The position numbers and the translations under genes were made by a program. The notes beneath the pieces were generated by a model, which ran no database searches, had not been told where the DNA came from, and was given only the letters and a program-made list of their open reading frames with translations. Below are positions 51,056 through 59,493 of a stretch of DNA of 64,000 nucleotides, piece by piece (position 1 is the stretch's first letter; every line of letters starts with the position of its first letter). Source of the stretch: an uncultured Mucilaginibacter sp. (GTDB taxonomy: Bacteria > Bacteroidota > Bacteroidia > Sphingobacteriales > Sphingobacteriaceae); NCBI RefSeq assembly GCF_913773635.1, contig NZ_CAJYGQ010000003.1, forward strand, positions 335,238 to 399,237. The letters are read 5' to 3'.

Positions 51056-51082
51056 GCCACTTAGTTAACTAAGTGGCTTTTT
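51056..51082. terminator. perfect 22-bp palindromic terminator after egtD
   Basis: GCCACTTAG TTAA CTAAGTGGC then TTTTT. Perfect 9-bp stem with a TTAA loop. It ends the egt operon before the next gene at 51096. Confidence 0.93.
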
Positions 51083-51095
51083 ATATTATTACATC

Positions 51096-51908
51096 ATGAG
51101 CAACTTTTCTTTAACAGACAAGGTAATTATAGTAACCGGTGGTACTGGCGTTTTAGGTGAGGCCTTTATCAATGGAATAGCCGATGCAGGCGGTATTGTA
51201 GGCATTTTGGGCCGTAAAGAAGATATTGCACAGCAACGTGCCGATGCTATAAAAGCCAGGGGAGGGCAAGGCATTGCCCTTGTAGCCGATGTAATGAATG
51301 AGCAGGACCTATTAGCTGCGCGCAATAAAGTAGTTGATACATACGGGCGTATTGATGGTTTGGTTAACGGCGCTGGCGGTAGTATACCGGGAGCTGTGCT
51401 TACACCCGAAACCGATTTGTTTTCCATGAATCTTGATGGCATGCGTCGTGTAATGGATTTAAACCTTTGGGGCAGCATTGTGCCAACACAGGTTTTCGGC
51501 GAAGTTATGGCCAAAGGTGGCAGAGGTAGCGTTGTTAACATATCATCAATGGCTTCACAACATGCCGTAACCAAGGTTTTGGGCTACAGTATGGCTAAAG
51601 CCTCCATTGATATTTACACCAAATGGTTTGCGCTTGAGGCAGCTAACCGTTATGGCGATACTTTGCGAATGAACGCAATAGCACCAGGCTTCTTTTTAAC
51701 CGATCAAAACCGCACCCTTTTAACTAATAGTGACGGCAGCTACACTGAGCGTGGTAATCTTGTACTCCAGAATACTCCTTATAAACGTTTCGGTAAGCCA
51801 GAAGAGCTTGTAGGTGGCTTAATTTGGTTGCTGAGCGATGCATCAGCCTTTGTTACAGGCACAGTTGTTTATATTGATGGTGGTTTCTCAATGTTCAGCG
51901 GAGTATAG
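51096..51908 (+). CDS. SDR family D-mannonate oxidoreductase-like enzyme
   Basis: 270 residues. TGGTGVLG cofactor motif near residue 16, NGAGGSIPGA, catalytic Ser (NISSMAS) and YxxxK in GYSMAKASID, and a C-terminal VTGTVVYIDGGFSMFSGV. The sequence resembles the Bacteroidetes SDR that reduces fructuronate to mannonate (UxuB-like function in a different fold). This step lies downstream of uronate sugars, so it may serve the pectin genes at 18-26 kb. A transcription break separates it from egtD. Confidence 0.82.
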   Translation: MSNFSLTDKVIIVTGGTGVLGEAFINGIADAGGIVGILGRKEDIAQQRADAIKARGGQGIALVADVMNEQDLLAARNKVVDTYGRIDGLVNGAGGSIPGAVLTPETDLFSMNLDGMRRVMDLNLWGSIVPTQVFGEVMAKGGRGSVVNISSMASQHAVTKVLGYSMAKASIDIYTKWFALEAANRYGDTLRMNAIAPGFFLTDQNRTLLTNSDGSYTERGNLVLQNTPYKRFGKPEELVGGLIWLLSDASAFVTGTVVYIDGGFSMFSGV

Positions 51909-51915
51909 AGTAATT

Positions 51916-52551
51916 TTAACACGATAGATAGTAATGCCATACCAGCATTGCTCCTATGCTCCTGTAAGGTCTCCATTGTTCGGCTATTTGCAATAATTCC
52001 TCTTTAGGTGTTTGAACCGGTAAGTTTTTTAACTTTTTAAGGGCGTTTATAATAGCTAAATCACCAATTGGAAAGATGTCTGTACGATGCAAAACCATTA
52101 ACAGATAAATGTCGGCGGTCCAGTTACCTATTCCCTTTAATGCTGTAAGGCGTAGGCGAACTTTTTCGTTAGGCAGGCTCTCCAATTCCTCAAGGTCAAT
52201 AGCTCCGCACAGCAGGTTTTCGGCAAGGTTTCGTACATAGGTGGTTTTTTGCCTGCTGAAGTAGCAGGCGCGTAATTGCTCATCACTTAACAGCAAAAAT
52301 CTGGCAGGCGTTACTTGTTGTATATTGTCTTTAAGCTTATTTAAAGCGGCAAGAGCTGATGCTAACGAAACTTGCTGCTCGAGTATGATATGTACCAGTG
52401 ATTCGAAAGTGTTGCTGCGCGACCAATAGGGCGGATAGCCAAAATTTTCGACAATGGTTGCCAGATCATTGTCTATTTTTGTTAACCTATTGCAAAGATC
52501 GGGCAGCGTGTTGTTACCGAACGTAAGTAGGTTATCCACAATACGTATCAA
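51916..52551 (-). CDS. DNA-3-methyladenine glycosylase (AlkA-like, HhH-GPD)
   Basis: 211 residues. Helix-hairpin-helix LKGIGNWTAD (138-147) and the catalytic Asp164 (FPIGDLAI) as in AlkA/Ogg-type glycosylases. It removes alkylated bases. Shorter than AlkA because the N-terminal beta domain is missing, as in other short bacterial members. The start is TTG at 52551, overlapping the stop of the upstream gene as TTGA; no ATG is available near. Coupled to the unknown 103-residue gene. Confidence 0.88.
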   Translation of the reverse strand: MIRIVDNLLTFGNNTLPDLCNRLTKIDNDLATIVENFGYPPYWSRSNTFESLVHIILEQQVSLASALAALNKLKDNIQQVTPARFLLLSDEQLRACYFSRQKTTYVRNLAENLLCGAIDLEELESLPNEKVRLRLTALKGIGNWTADIYLLMVLHRTDIFPIGDLAIINALKKLKNLPVQTPKEELLQIAEQWRPYRSIGAMLVWHYYLSC

Positions 52552-52859
52552 ATAGCAATATCCTGATCCATTCGCGGGTCTTCAGGTAAAATTTCCATCT
52601 CCGGAAATTTTATGTAGGTGGCATACCACTGTATAGCGCTTACCACATCCAGCGCATCATCAGGTGCAATATTAATGGTTTCAAAGGCGTATAGCCTGTT
52701 GTTAGCGTAGGCATAAAGCTGAATTTCATCAGGGTCTGGCGTAAAGCTTTCGTCTGTTACGCAGTACACTTTCACCTTCAAGTCGGTATCGCGCGAGTGT
52801 ATTACGTCGCGGCAAGGTTCATTGGGGTCTGTAGCTAAAAGAAATACGGCCTGTTCCAT
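52548..52859 (-). CDS. hypothetical protein co-transcribed with AlkA (103 aa)
   Basis: Unrecognised acidic 103-residue protein, MEQAVFLLATDPNEPCRDVIH, ending in a Asp/Glu-rich tail (EILPEDPRMDQD). Predicted mixed alpha/beta, no signal or membrane segment. It overlaps the glycosylase by 4 bp and is its upstream gene, so a link to DNA repair is possible but not shown. Confidence 0.7.
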   Translation of the reverse strand: MEQAVFLLATDPNEPCRDVIHSRDTDLKVKVYCVTDESFTPDPDEIQLYAYANNRLYAFETINIAPDDALDVVSAIQWYATYIKFPEMEILPEDPRMDQDIAI

Positions 52860-52995
52860 AAATAGCTAACATACTATCTTATTTATAGTTTAATAATTAA
52901 CGATAAATACGTATTAAACTTAACGCGAAGGCATTTTTCTGGCGAAGAGTATGAACAAACTGTTTGTTTGCGAGTTGTTTTTAAAACCACTAAAG

Positions 52996-53163
52996 ATGAA
53001 AAAAGCTAAATATATATTATTTGCAATGTGGCTCACAATTTTAACTGCCTGCCACGAAGACCCGAACAACAAATTTGGAGGACCATCCAACGCCAGGGAT
53101 ACAGCATCGGCTAGAAGAGATACAAGCTCAGTAGGGACGCGTACTGATGGTCATATGCAATAA
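52996..53163 (+). CDS. small lipoprotein (55 aa)
   Basis: Lipoprotein signal KKAKYILFAMWLTILTAC, with LTAC as lipobox, leaving a mature peptide of about 36 residues, Asp/Arg/Ser/Thr-rich (HEDPNNKFGGPSNARDTAS). The frame is open from 52951 but Met16 (52996) is the natural start of the signal. Short and unstructured; function unknown. It is followed directly by the first 102-bp repeat element. Confidence 0.68.
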   Translation: MKKAKYILFAMWLTILTACHEDPNNKFGGPSNARDTASARRDTSSVGTRTDGHMQ

Positions 53164-53265
53164 TTGTGTAGCTAAATTTTCCCGTTTTGAGAATTTAATT
53201 GCTCTTTATTCTACAGATGAATCGTTTGAAGCAATAAATTAAGTTTGTGGTATAGGTAATTAAAC

Positions 53266-53367
53266 CATTGGTACAAGATTTGTCTATACTAATGTGCCCT
53301 CTCAAAGGGCTGTTTTTCATAGGTAGATGTAGAGTCGGATGCTGCGAGAGTTGTCCGACTTTTTTTT
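53266..53367 (+). ncRNA. candidate small RNA, repeat element copy 1
   Basis: 102-bp element repeated at 53573. CATTGGTACAAG at the left end, then (30 bp on) hairpin 1 (GCCCTCTCAAAGGGC, then TGTTTTT), an identical linker CATAGGTAGATGTAG, and hairpin 2 (AGTCGGA ... TCCGACT) with eight T. The second hairpin is a strong terminator. Two loops differ between copies while stems are kept. No protein fits on either strand. Confidence 0.55.
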
Positions 53368-53572
53368 GCATTATCAATTCTGCTTAAACTGCTAAATCTC
53401 ATTAAATACCTAAACTGATTAACGCTGGTAAATAACTGTCTGCAGATTTTCAAGTTGTCAATGAGAGTAAATACGTAAGCATGTATTTCTACAATCACAG
53501 TAAATATTTCCTCATAAAAAATATACTTTCCGTTTTGCTTGCCTTAAATTAAGCTTAAAATAAGGTTTTAAG

Positions 53573-53674
53573 CATTGGTACAAGTGTTGCATTTATATAA
53601 CTGCCCTACTCAAAGGGCTGTTTTTCATAGGTAGATGTAGAGTCGGATTACTGCGAGAGTTGTCCGACTTTTTT
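53573..53674 (+). ncRNA. candidate small RNA, repeat element copy 2
   Basis: Same length and layout as copy 1, at an offset of 307 bp. Hairpin 1 is GCCCTACTCAAAGGGC with one extra loop base. Hairpin 2 also has one extra loop base. The linker and the 12-bp left end are identical, while the sequence between left end and hairpin 1 has diverged but keeps its 30-bp length. It ends 3 bp from the convergent thioredoxin gene. Confidence 0.55.
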
Positions 53675-53677
53675 GTG

Positions 53678-54100
53678 CTATTGTCTTTTAAGACCTTCTT
53701 CGCCAAAACGAAGTAAATTTTTGGCCGTAATAAATCCAACAGTATTGAGCAGTATCTTACCGTCGCTGTTAAAAATAATAAGGGTAGGGTAGGCCCGCAT
53801 GCCCCACTGTTGCGCAAGTTTGGGGTTATTACCCCGCTCCATGTCAAGTGCAACATTTATAAAATTGGCGTTATAAAATTTAGCAGCATCTTTATTTTTA
53901 AAAGTGGTGGCTTTTAGCATTTTACAGGGGCCGCACCAGGTAGCATATGCATCTACAAAAATGGGTTTGTTTTGCGCTTTTGCTTGTTTCAATGCTTCAT
54001 TCCATGATGTAGCTGTAAACGCTATTTCGTTATTATTTTGCGCGTAAGCTGTTGAGGTTGCAAGTATAAGCACAACCCAAATACATTTTAAAAACTTCAT
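53678..54100 (-). CDS. periplasmic thioredoxin-family protein
   Basis: 140 residues: signal peptide to about 21, then a thioredoxin fold with YATWCGPCK (Cys56, Cys59), cis-proline region AYPTLIIF, and SWNEALKQAKAQNKPIFVDAY. Likely a periplasmic disulfide reductase, or a helper in stress. It is 54 bp downstream of the Q-rich DUF6600 gene on the same strand, so both may share a transcript. Confidence 0.9.
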   Translation of the reverse strand: MKFLKCIWVVLILATSTAYAQNNNEIAFTATSWNEALKQAKAQNKPIFVDAYATWCGPCKMLKATTFKNKDAAKFYNANFINVALDMERGNNPKLAQQWGMRAYPTLIIFNSDGKILLNTVGFITAKNLLRFGEEGLKRQ

Positions 54101-54154
54101 GGGGGAGATATTATAATAAAAGCCTGGCGTAGTTAAACGCCAGGCTAAGGTTAT

Positions 54155-55909
54155 TTAATACGGACGTCCTGGTCTTTGTCGTCCTTGCTGTTGTTGGCGC
54201 TGTTGATCCTGCTGCTGCTGACGCTGCTGCTCCATTTGTTGGCGACGTTGCTCCTGCTGTTGCTGACGTTGCTGTTCTTGTTGTTGGCGCTGTTGATCCT
54301 GCTGCTGCTGCTGACGCTGCTGTTCCATTTGTTGGCGACGTTGCTCCTGTTGTTGCTGGCGTTGCTGTTCTTGTTGTTGGCGCTGTTGATCTTGCTGCTG
54401 CTGACGTTGCTGGTCTTGTTGCTGTCTGCGCTGTTCCATTTGCTGGCGGCGTTGTTCCTGCTGCTGCTGACGTTGTTCATCAGTCATCTGCTGATTTTGC
54501 TGATCGCGTTGCTGTCTGTGCTGTTCCATTTGCTGGCGGCGTTGTTCATCAGTCATCTGCTGGTTCTGCTGATCGCGTTGTTGTCTGCGCTGTTCCATTT
54601 GCTGGCGGCGTTGCTCTTGCTGCTGACGTTGCTCATCAGTCATCTGCTGGTTTTGCTGATCGCGTTGCTGCCTGCGCTGTTCCATTTGCTGCTGACGTTG
54701 TTCATCAGTCATCTGCTGATTTTGCTGATCGCGTTGCTGTCTGCGCTGTTCAAATTGCTGACGTTGCTCATCAGTCATTTGACCTTGAGCCGGTCTTGGT
54801 CGTCTGCCTTCCGAATTGTTGTTCTCGTTATTACGGCGGTCACGCTCTCTCTCGTTACGTTGCTGTAGAGCTTGCTGATCAGTAACTGAGGATTGGCCTT
54901 CCTGTTGTTTGCGGCGCCAATCCTGTTCATCACGGGTACGATTAGGTACTCTATCAGTCGACGGACGAGCCGGACGCGCTCTGTCAGCATCGTTGTTGTT
55001 TTTTATAAACCTGTTATTATCTGTGTTGTTGCTGCGTGCAATGTTTGCCAGTCGCGATGCATTATCGCGGTTGGTAAAGCGGCCGTTTCTGTTACCTATA
55101 CGGGCACCCGGGTTAGCGTTGCGGTAGGCATTGCCGTCAATAACGCGGTTGGGTCGTGCATTGTCACCACGGCGTACCACCGGGCGGTAAATGTTAATGG
55201 TGTTGTTATTGACTACATAATTGCGGTTTGGCCTGCTTATGTTACGTACGTTATAAACGTTAACCCTTGTGCGAGTTGCACGTTCAATATCAACGCGGCG
55301 CGGCCCGCATACGTACCGGTAATTGTTGTAGTTGTAAAAGTTATTAATGAACCTGGTGCGGCCAAAAAATACTGAAATGCGGGTACGCGGTACATAGTAA
55401 TTGTACACTACCGGACTGTAAATATAGGCCTGTGGTATAAAGGTCCAGTAATCATATGATGGTTCATCGGCGTAATAATAAGCGTCATCTATATTGGCAT
55501 CGGGCCCTAGCGGTGCCCATCCGTAATAATCATCGCCGCTGCGCCAGTCAACCCATGCTGGTCCCCACTCGTAACCCGGTATCCATTCCCAACCGTAGTA
55601 ATCATCAAATTTCCAACGGCCGTAATGAAACGTTGCCCAGCCCCATTCATAATCTGATACCCAGGTGTTTCCATATTCGGTCATTACCCAATGCCCGTTG
55701 GTAGCATACGGTTTAAAGTCCTGGTCTACATCAGGTACCCAAACTGTTCCGTGTTCAGGGTCATCCACCCAGGTACCAAAGGGCGAAAGCTGGTCATAAA
55801 AATCCTGAAAGCTTATTTGCCCGCCTTGTGCTGCTGTTTGTTGAGGCATGGCAGCAATGCTGATGAATGCCAGGCAGCATATACTTATATATTTTAGTAA
55901 ACCTTTCAT
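54155..55909 (-). CDS. DUF6600-type exported protein with Gln/Arg-rich repeat tail
   Basis: 584 residues. Signal peptide to about 27. A Trp/Tyr-rich DUF6600 region covers about 30-150 (FGTWVDDPEHG, YGNTWVSDYEWG, YGRWKFDDYYGWEW and similar). A basic Asn/Arg region follows, and the last 190 residues are repeats of Gln, Arg, Glu, Asp and Met with five copies of QMTDEQ. The tail is probably a long charged coil or disordered rod in the periplasm. Start at 55909 (Met17 of a longer frame). Function unknown. Confidence 0.82.
   Translation of the reverse strand: MKGLLKYISICCLAFISIAAMPQQTAAQGGQISFQDFYDQLSPFGTWVDDPEHGTVWVPDVDQDFKPYATNGHWVMTEYGNTWVSDYEWGWATFHYGRWKFDDYYGWEWIPGYEWGPAWVDWRSGDDYYGWAPLGPDANIDDAYYYADEPSYDYWTFIPQAYIYSPVVYNYYVPRTRISVFFGRTRFINNFYNYNNYRYVCGPRRVDIERATRTRVNVYNVRNISRPNRNYVVNNNTINIYRPVVRRGDNARPNRVIDGNAYRNANPGARIGNRNGRFTNRDNASRLANIARSNNTDNNRFIKNNNDADRARPARPSTDRVPNRTRDEQDWRRKQQEGQSSVTDQQALQQRNERERDRRNNENNNSEGRRPRPAQGQMTDEQRQQFEQRRQQRDQQNQQMTDEQRQQQMEQRRQQRDQQNQQMTDEQRQQQEQRRQQMEQRRQQRDQQNQQMTDEQRRQQMEQHRQQRDQQNQQMTDEQRQQQQEQRRQQMEQRRQQQDQQRQQQQDQQRQQQEQQRQQQQEQRRQQMEQQRQQQQQDQQRQQQEQQRQQQQEQRRQQMEQQRQQQQDQQRQQQQGRQRPGRPY
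54190..54780. repeat. degenerate tandem repeat region inside the DUF6600 gene
   Basis: Repeats of about 18-80 bp made from CTGCTG, TTGCTG and ATCAGTCATCTGCTG words, coding for the Gln-rich tail. Copies differ at single bases. Length variation between strains is expected. Confidence 0.85.
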
Positions 55910-56103
55910 GTTGGTTGTGTTAACTGGTGTTTGCAATGTTCGACACCGTTGAAGCAAAAGCGTTTAATGCCTGTGAATGTTTATTGTGTAAAGCGTTTGT
56001 TATTATATTTAAACGGCAGCCGGGCAAATAAAATTTTATCAACGCTACCTGCTTATTAGCTTTATTAGATAATTTTACATCATATTACCTTAAACTGATT
56101 GTT

Positions 56104-57066
56104 ATGAGTACAGTAAATATTCCGCGGCTTGATTTAAACTCTTATAAAAACGGAGATACTGAAAGCCGCAAGGCATTTTCTGATGCCATAGGCCGTGCAT
56201 TTAATGAAACAGGCTTTGTTACTATCACTAATCATGGGCTTAGCAAAGAGCTTATAGATAGTTTGTATACGCAGGTTAAAGCACTTTTTGCATTGCCCGA
56301 AGAAACAAAGCTAAAATATGAAAAGCCCGAGCTTGCCGGCCAGCGTGGGTATACCAGCAAGGGTAAGGAAACCGCTAAAGGGTTTAAGGTGCCCGACTTA
56401 AAGGAGTTTTGGCAAATTGGACAAACGGTTACTGACGGAGATCCTGTTAAAGATCAATACCCTGATAATGTATATGTAGATGAGTTGCCTGATTTTAACA
56501 CCGTAACACGTGAAATATATCAAAAGCTGGAAGCCACCGGTATTATGTTGCTTGAGGCAATAGCCATTTATCTGGGCTTACCGCAAAACTATTTTGATGA
56601 TAAGGTTCATAACGGTAACTCCATACTACGTACGTTACATTATTTTCCTATTGAAGACCCGGATGCCCTGGCACCCGATGCAGTGCGTGCCGGTGCCCAT
56701 GAAGATATTAACCTGATTACATTACTTATAGGTGCAAGTGCCGATGGTTTGGAAGTGTTAACGCGTGATAACGAATGGTTCCCTATTAAAGCACATGGTG
56801 AGGATATTGTTGTTAATGTTGGCGATATGCTGCAACGTTTAACTAATAACAAACTTAAATCAACAACGCACCGGGTGGTTAACCCTCCGCGCGAGCAAAT
56901 GAAATTTTCGCGTTTTTCGGTACCGTTTTTCCTGCACCCAAAATCGGCAATGGACTTAACCAGCCTGGAAAGCACCATAGATGACCAGCATCCTAAGGTG
57001 TACAGCGATATGACAGCAGGCGAATATCTTGACGAGCGTTTAAGAGAAATTGGTTTAAAGAAATAG
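56104..57066 (+). CDS. 2-oxoglutarate/Fe(II)-dependent dioxygenase (isopenicillin-N-synthase family)
   Basis: 320 residues. Iron ligands His199, Asp201 (GAHEDINL) and His256 (STTHRVVNP), 2OG-binding Arg270 (KFSRFSVPFF). N-terminal DIOX_N part with TGFVTITNHGL. It oxidises an unknown small molecule. Such genes in bacteria are linked to secondary metabolites or auxin/gibberellin-like compounds; no cluster of that kind is near. Monocistronic, ended by a strong terminator. Confidence 0.9.
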   Translation: MSTVNIPRLDLNSYKNGDTESRKAFSDAIGRAFNETGFVTITNHGLSKELIDSLYTQVKALFALPEETKLKYEKPELAGQRGYTSKGKETAKGFKVPDLKEFWQIGQTVTDGDPVKDQYPDNVYVDELPDFNTVTREIYQKLEATGIMLLEAIAIYLGLPQNYFDDKVHNGNSILRTLHYFPIEDPDALAPDAVRAGAHEDINLITLLIGASADGLEVLTRDNEWFPIKAHGEDIVVNVGDMLQRLTNNKLKSTTHRVVNPPREQMKFSRFSVPFFLHPKSAMDLTSLESTIDDQHPKVYSDMTAGEYLDERLREIGLKK

Positions 57067-57092
57067 TAATTAACTGTAATACTTAAATCTTA

Positions 57093-57126
57093 AGCCGGAT
57101 AGCATATACTGTTATCCGGCTTTTTT
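57093..57126 (+). terminator. intrinsic terminator
   Basis: AGCCGGATA / TATCCGGCT with an 11-nt loop, then TTTTTT. Confidence 0.9.
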
Positions 57127-57216
57127 ATGCGTAAAGCAAATTGTTATATTTTTTCATGATGATGTGTAACCTTTTTCATTTGAAATAGTCTGTTGTAAAA
57201 ACCTACAGATCTTGTC

Positions 57217-57873
57217 ATGAAAAAAGTGTTGATAATATTAATGCTGAGTTTAGCCTGCTTACATAGTAACGCCCAGTTGCTTGAACCGGGTAAAGAAGTA
57301 TATAAAAGTCCTAAGCTTAAGCAAGCCATTAAAGCACATCGCACAGTTGCTATTCTTCCGTTTGATACACATATTGCTTACCGTAAAACTCCTAAAGACT
57401 TTGATTCCACAGCTCACCTGCGTAACGAAGCTGAACTTTCCAAACAGGTTCAATTTGATGTTTACACGGCCTTAATTAAGGAGTTTTTCAAGTATAAGGT
57501 GCGTTTTCAGAACATACAGGAAACAAATCAATTGCTTAAGCAAGCAGGAATGGAGGGGAGCTTAGATATGTATGGTAAGGACGAAGTAGCCAAAGCGCTT
57601 GGCGTAGATGCCGTTATTTACGGAGATTTTTTAAGAAAGGAAAATACGCCTAACGTAGGCATAGTTGCCGCTGCGATATTTGGTTACAATAAAACTGCCG
57701 AGGTAACCATGTCGCTTAAAATTGCCAATGGAGCCGATGGCGAAGTGCTTTGGGCCTACACAAAGCTGATGAACGAAATAGGAGCGCCTGAGGCTAAAGA
57801 TGTTTTTGAACGACAAATGGAAAAGCTTACACGCAATTTGCCTTACACCCGTGGCGTTTTTTCGGTATTTTAA
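57217..57873 (+). CDS. exported CsgG/LpoB-like protein
   Basis: 218 residues, signal peptide to about 19. The body has VAILPFDTHIAYR, DVYTALIKEFFKYKV and KALGVDAVIYGDFLRKEN, the beta-alpha-beta pattern of the TolB-N/CsgG/GNA1162 group, where envelope proteins sense or gate. No lipobox Cys was found (LLSLACLHSNAQ is a standard signal), so it may be periplasmic. Function unknown. Convergent with the methyltransferase at 57881. Confidence 0.72.
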   Translation: MKKVLIILMLSLACLHSNAQLLEPGKEVYKSPKLKQAIKAHRTVAILPFDTHIAYRKTPKDFDSTAHLRNEAELSKQVQFDVYTALIKEFFKYKVRFQNIQETNQLLKQAGMEGSLDMYGKDEVAKALGVDAVIYGDFLRKENTPNVGIVAAAIFGYNKTAEVTMSLKIANGADGEVLWAYTKLMNEIGAPEAKDVFERQMEKLTRNLPYTRGVFSVF

Positions 57874-57880
57874 TTACCGG

Positions 57881-58504
57881 TTAAAATGACCTTTTATAAA
57901 CGCGGCTGTAAATAAAACGGCCGTAAAACTCTTTTTCATCTGTAAGCTGATAATTGCAAACATCGAAAACGTTTTGAACATCAGGTAGTTGGTTAACGTT
58001 TACGGCGCCAATGGTTCTAAAAAATGTATACATGCTGTACAGCATCAATTTTTGCCAACGTGCACCCGTTAGCTGAAAATCGGTATCGAGCCAAATACAG
58101 TGCGGCTTACACCATCTGCTAACCTGAGGCAATAACTTGGCTACGTTTTCATCAGTGAAGTTATCAAAAACAAAGGCGGTAATAATCACTTCAAACTTTT
58201 GATTGAAGGATATCTGAGATATATCCTCGGTGTAGTACTCAACTATGTTTTTACCCGTGTTGCGCTTACGTGATAAAGCCATCATTTTTGGCGAAATTTC
58301 AACGTAGGCAATACTCAAACCCGATGGATGAACTTTGGTTAGGCTTTCAAGTATCTGTCCCGTTCCTCCGCCTATAATTAATATGTGTGCATCACTACTT
58401 ATTTGGCTAAGAAAGTACTCCTGTGCTCTGATTTGTGCTTGTCCAAATACCAGTTTCGACAGCTTTTCATAAAACCAGGAAGCATTATCATAACCCACAG
58501 CCAT
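57881..58504 (-). CDS. class I SAM-dependent methyltransferase
   Basis: 207 residues. The SAM motif ILIIGGGTGQILESL is near residue 56, with EISPKMMALSRKR and motif-III-like VIITAFVFDNF. Substrate unknown. It starts 2 bp after the stop of the UbiA-like gene, so both are co-translated. A pairing of UbiA-type prenyltransferase and methyltransferase recalls quinone or isoprenoid-ring pathways. Confidence 0.85.
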   Translation of the reverse strand: MAVGYDNASWFYEKLSKLVFGQAQIRAQEYFLSQISSDAHILIIGGGTGQILESLTKVHPSGLSIAYVEISPKMMALSRKRNTGKNIVEYYTEDISQISFNQKFEVIITAFVFDNFTDENVAKLLPQVSRWCKPHCIWLDTDFQLTGARWQKLMLYSMYTFFRTIGAVNVNQLPDVQNVFDVCNYQLTDEKEFYGRFIYSRVYKRSF

Positions 58505-58506
58505 TT

Positions 58507-59382
58507 TTAAAACATTTGAAATGCTTGTAAAGCAACGTACTGTAAAATGAGTACGCCATCGAGGTAAAAAAAGTAATAGTATTCGTTGCGCTGCCAGTTT
58601 GATTTGAAAATGAGCCAGCCTGTAAGAACGGCAACTAATGACAAGGCAAAAAAATCAGATGTAAGACGGTAATTACGGAGCAGCAACAGTAAAATAATAT
58701 GGCCCGCCAGCAAAAACTGACAAATAATATAGGCTGTCTTTTCGCCAAAGGCAACCGGGATAGTTTTTAAACCGGCAATTTGATCCTGAAATAAATCGCG
58801 TATATCAAAAGGTACTGTTAATGCTGCAATGAATAAGAAGCGTTTAGCTAAAATAATAATTGTGTTAGTATTTGATACCGCTATATTCATGGTGTATTTA
58901 GCTTCAAAAATTGGCAGCAATACACAACTAAGCACCCAAACCAAAGTAATTAGTAATGCTTTTAAACCAGGTATGTTACGCAGTCCGGTTTTACGCCCTT
59001 TGTTACTGAATAGCGGCAAGCCATAACCAAAAGATAGCGCAGCAAGACACAAAAGCAGTAGTTTTGATTGATTTGCCAGCAGGAAAAACAGCGGAACGAG
59101 ACTAAGCAAACAGGCAACCGTAATGCCTATCATTAAGCTATGATGTTTAAAAAACCAGCGAACCCGCCTGTAAGGTGATGATTCGGGCTTTTTGGGGCGA
59201 ATGATAAGTATACAAAAGTTATACAGGCCAAGAGTAGAGGCAAACAGTAAAGCGAGAACAGGTAAGGATGGTTTAGAGCCTATAATATGAAATGTAACCA
59301 TGCCCTGTGCAACCGCACAAAGTGCCATAAATACATTGCTAAACAGCAATGCATCTAAGCCGGCTTGCATGAATTTTTTCAT
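58507..59382 (-). CDS. UbiA-like membrane protein, first Asp motif missing
   Basis: 291 residues, eight or nine hydrophobic helices. The second prenyltransferase motif is kept (PFDIRDLFQD, Asp193, Asp196 and Asp200, then GLKTIPVAFGEKTAY), but the first (NDxxDxxxD) is replaced by NFCILIIRP at about 55-63. It may be an inactive or altered prenyltransferase, or bind a different diphosphate. Coupled to the methyltransferase downstream. Confidence 0.75.
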   Translation of the reverse strand: MKKFMQAGLDALLFSNVFMALCAVAQGMVTFHIIGSKPSLPVLALLFASTLGLYNFCILIIRPKKPESSPYRRVRWFFKHHSLMIGITVACLLSLVPLFFLLANQSKLLLLCLAALSFGYGLPLFSNKGRKTGLRNIPGLKALLITLVWVLSCVLLPIFEAKYTMNIAVSNTNTIIILAKRFLFIAALTVPFDIRDLFQDQIAGLKTIPVAFGEKTAYIICQFLLAGHIILLLLLRNYRLTSDFFALSLVAVLTGWLIFKSNWQRNEYYYFFYLDGVLILQYVALQAFQMF

Positions 59383-59493
59383 TGATTATGCAATGATAAG
59401 GAAGTCAAAGTAAAATGTTGTCATTTATGGCTGCAACATCATAACACCTAATTCAAATAAAGTGTTACTAAACCCTACCATATAATAGTAACC

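Noticed and set aside
51089..51574. 161-residue open frame on the minus strand
   Set aside because: Antisense to the SDR gene, whose motifs are intact.
53195..53377. Possible peptide genes on the minus strand across the two 102-bp repeats
   Set aside because: The only shared peptide is MKNSPL, because the DNA is repeated; hairpins explain the conservation better.
54176..54868. Leucine-rich 230-residue open frame on the plus strand
   Set aside because: It is the antisense of the Gln-rich repeat tail of the DUF6600 gene; poly-Leu results from CTG repeats.
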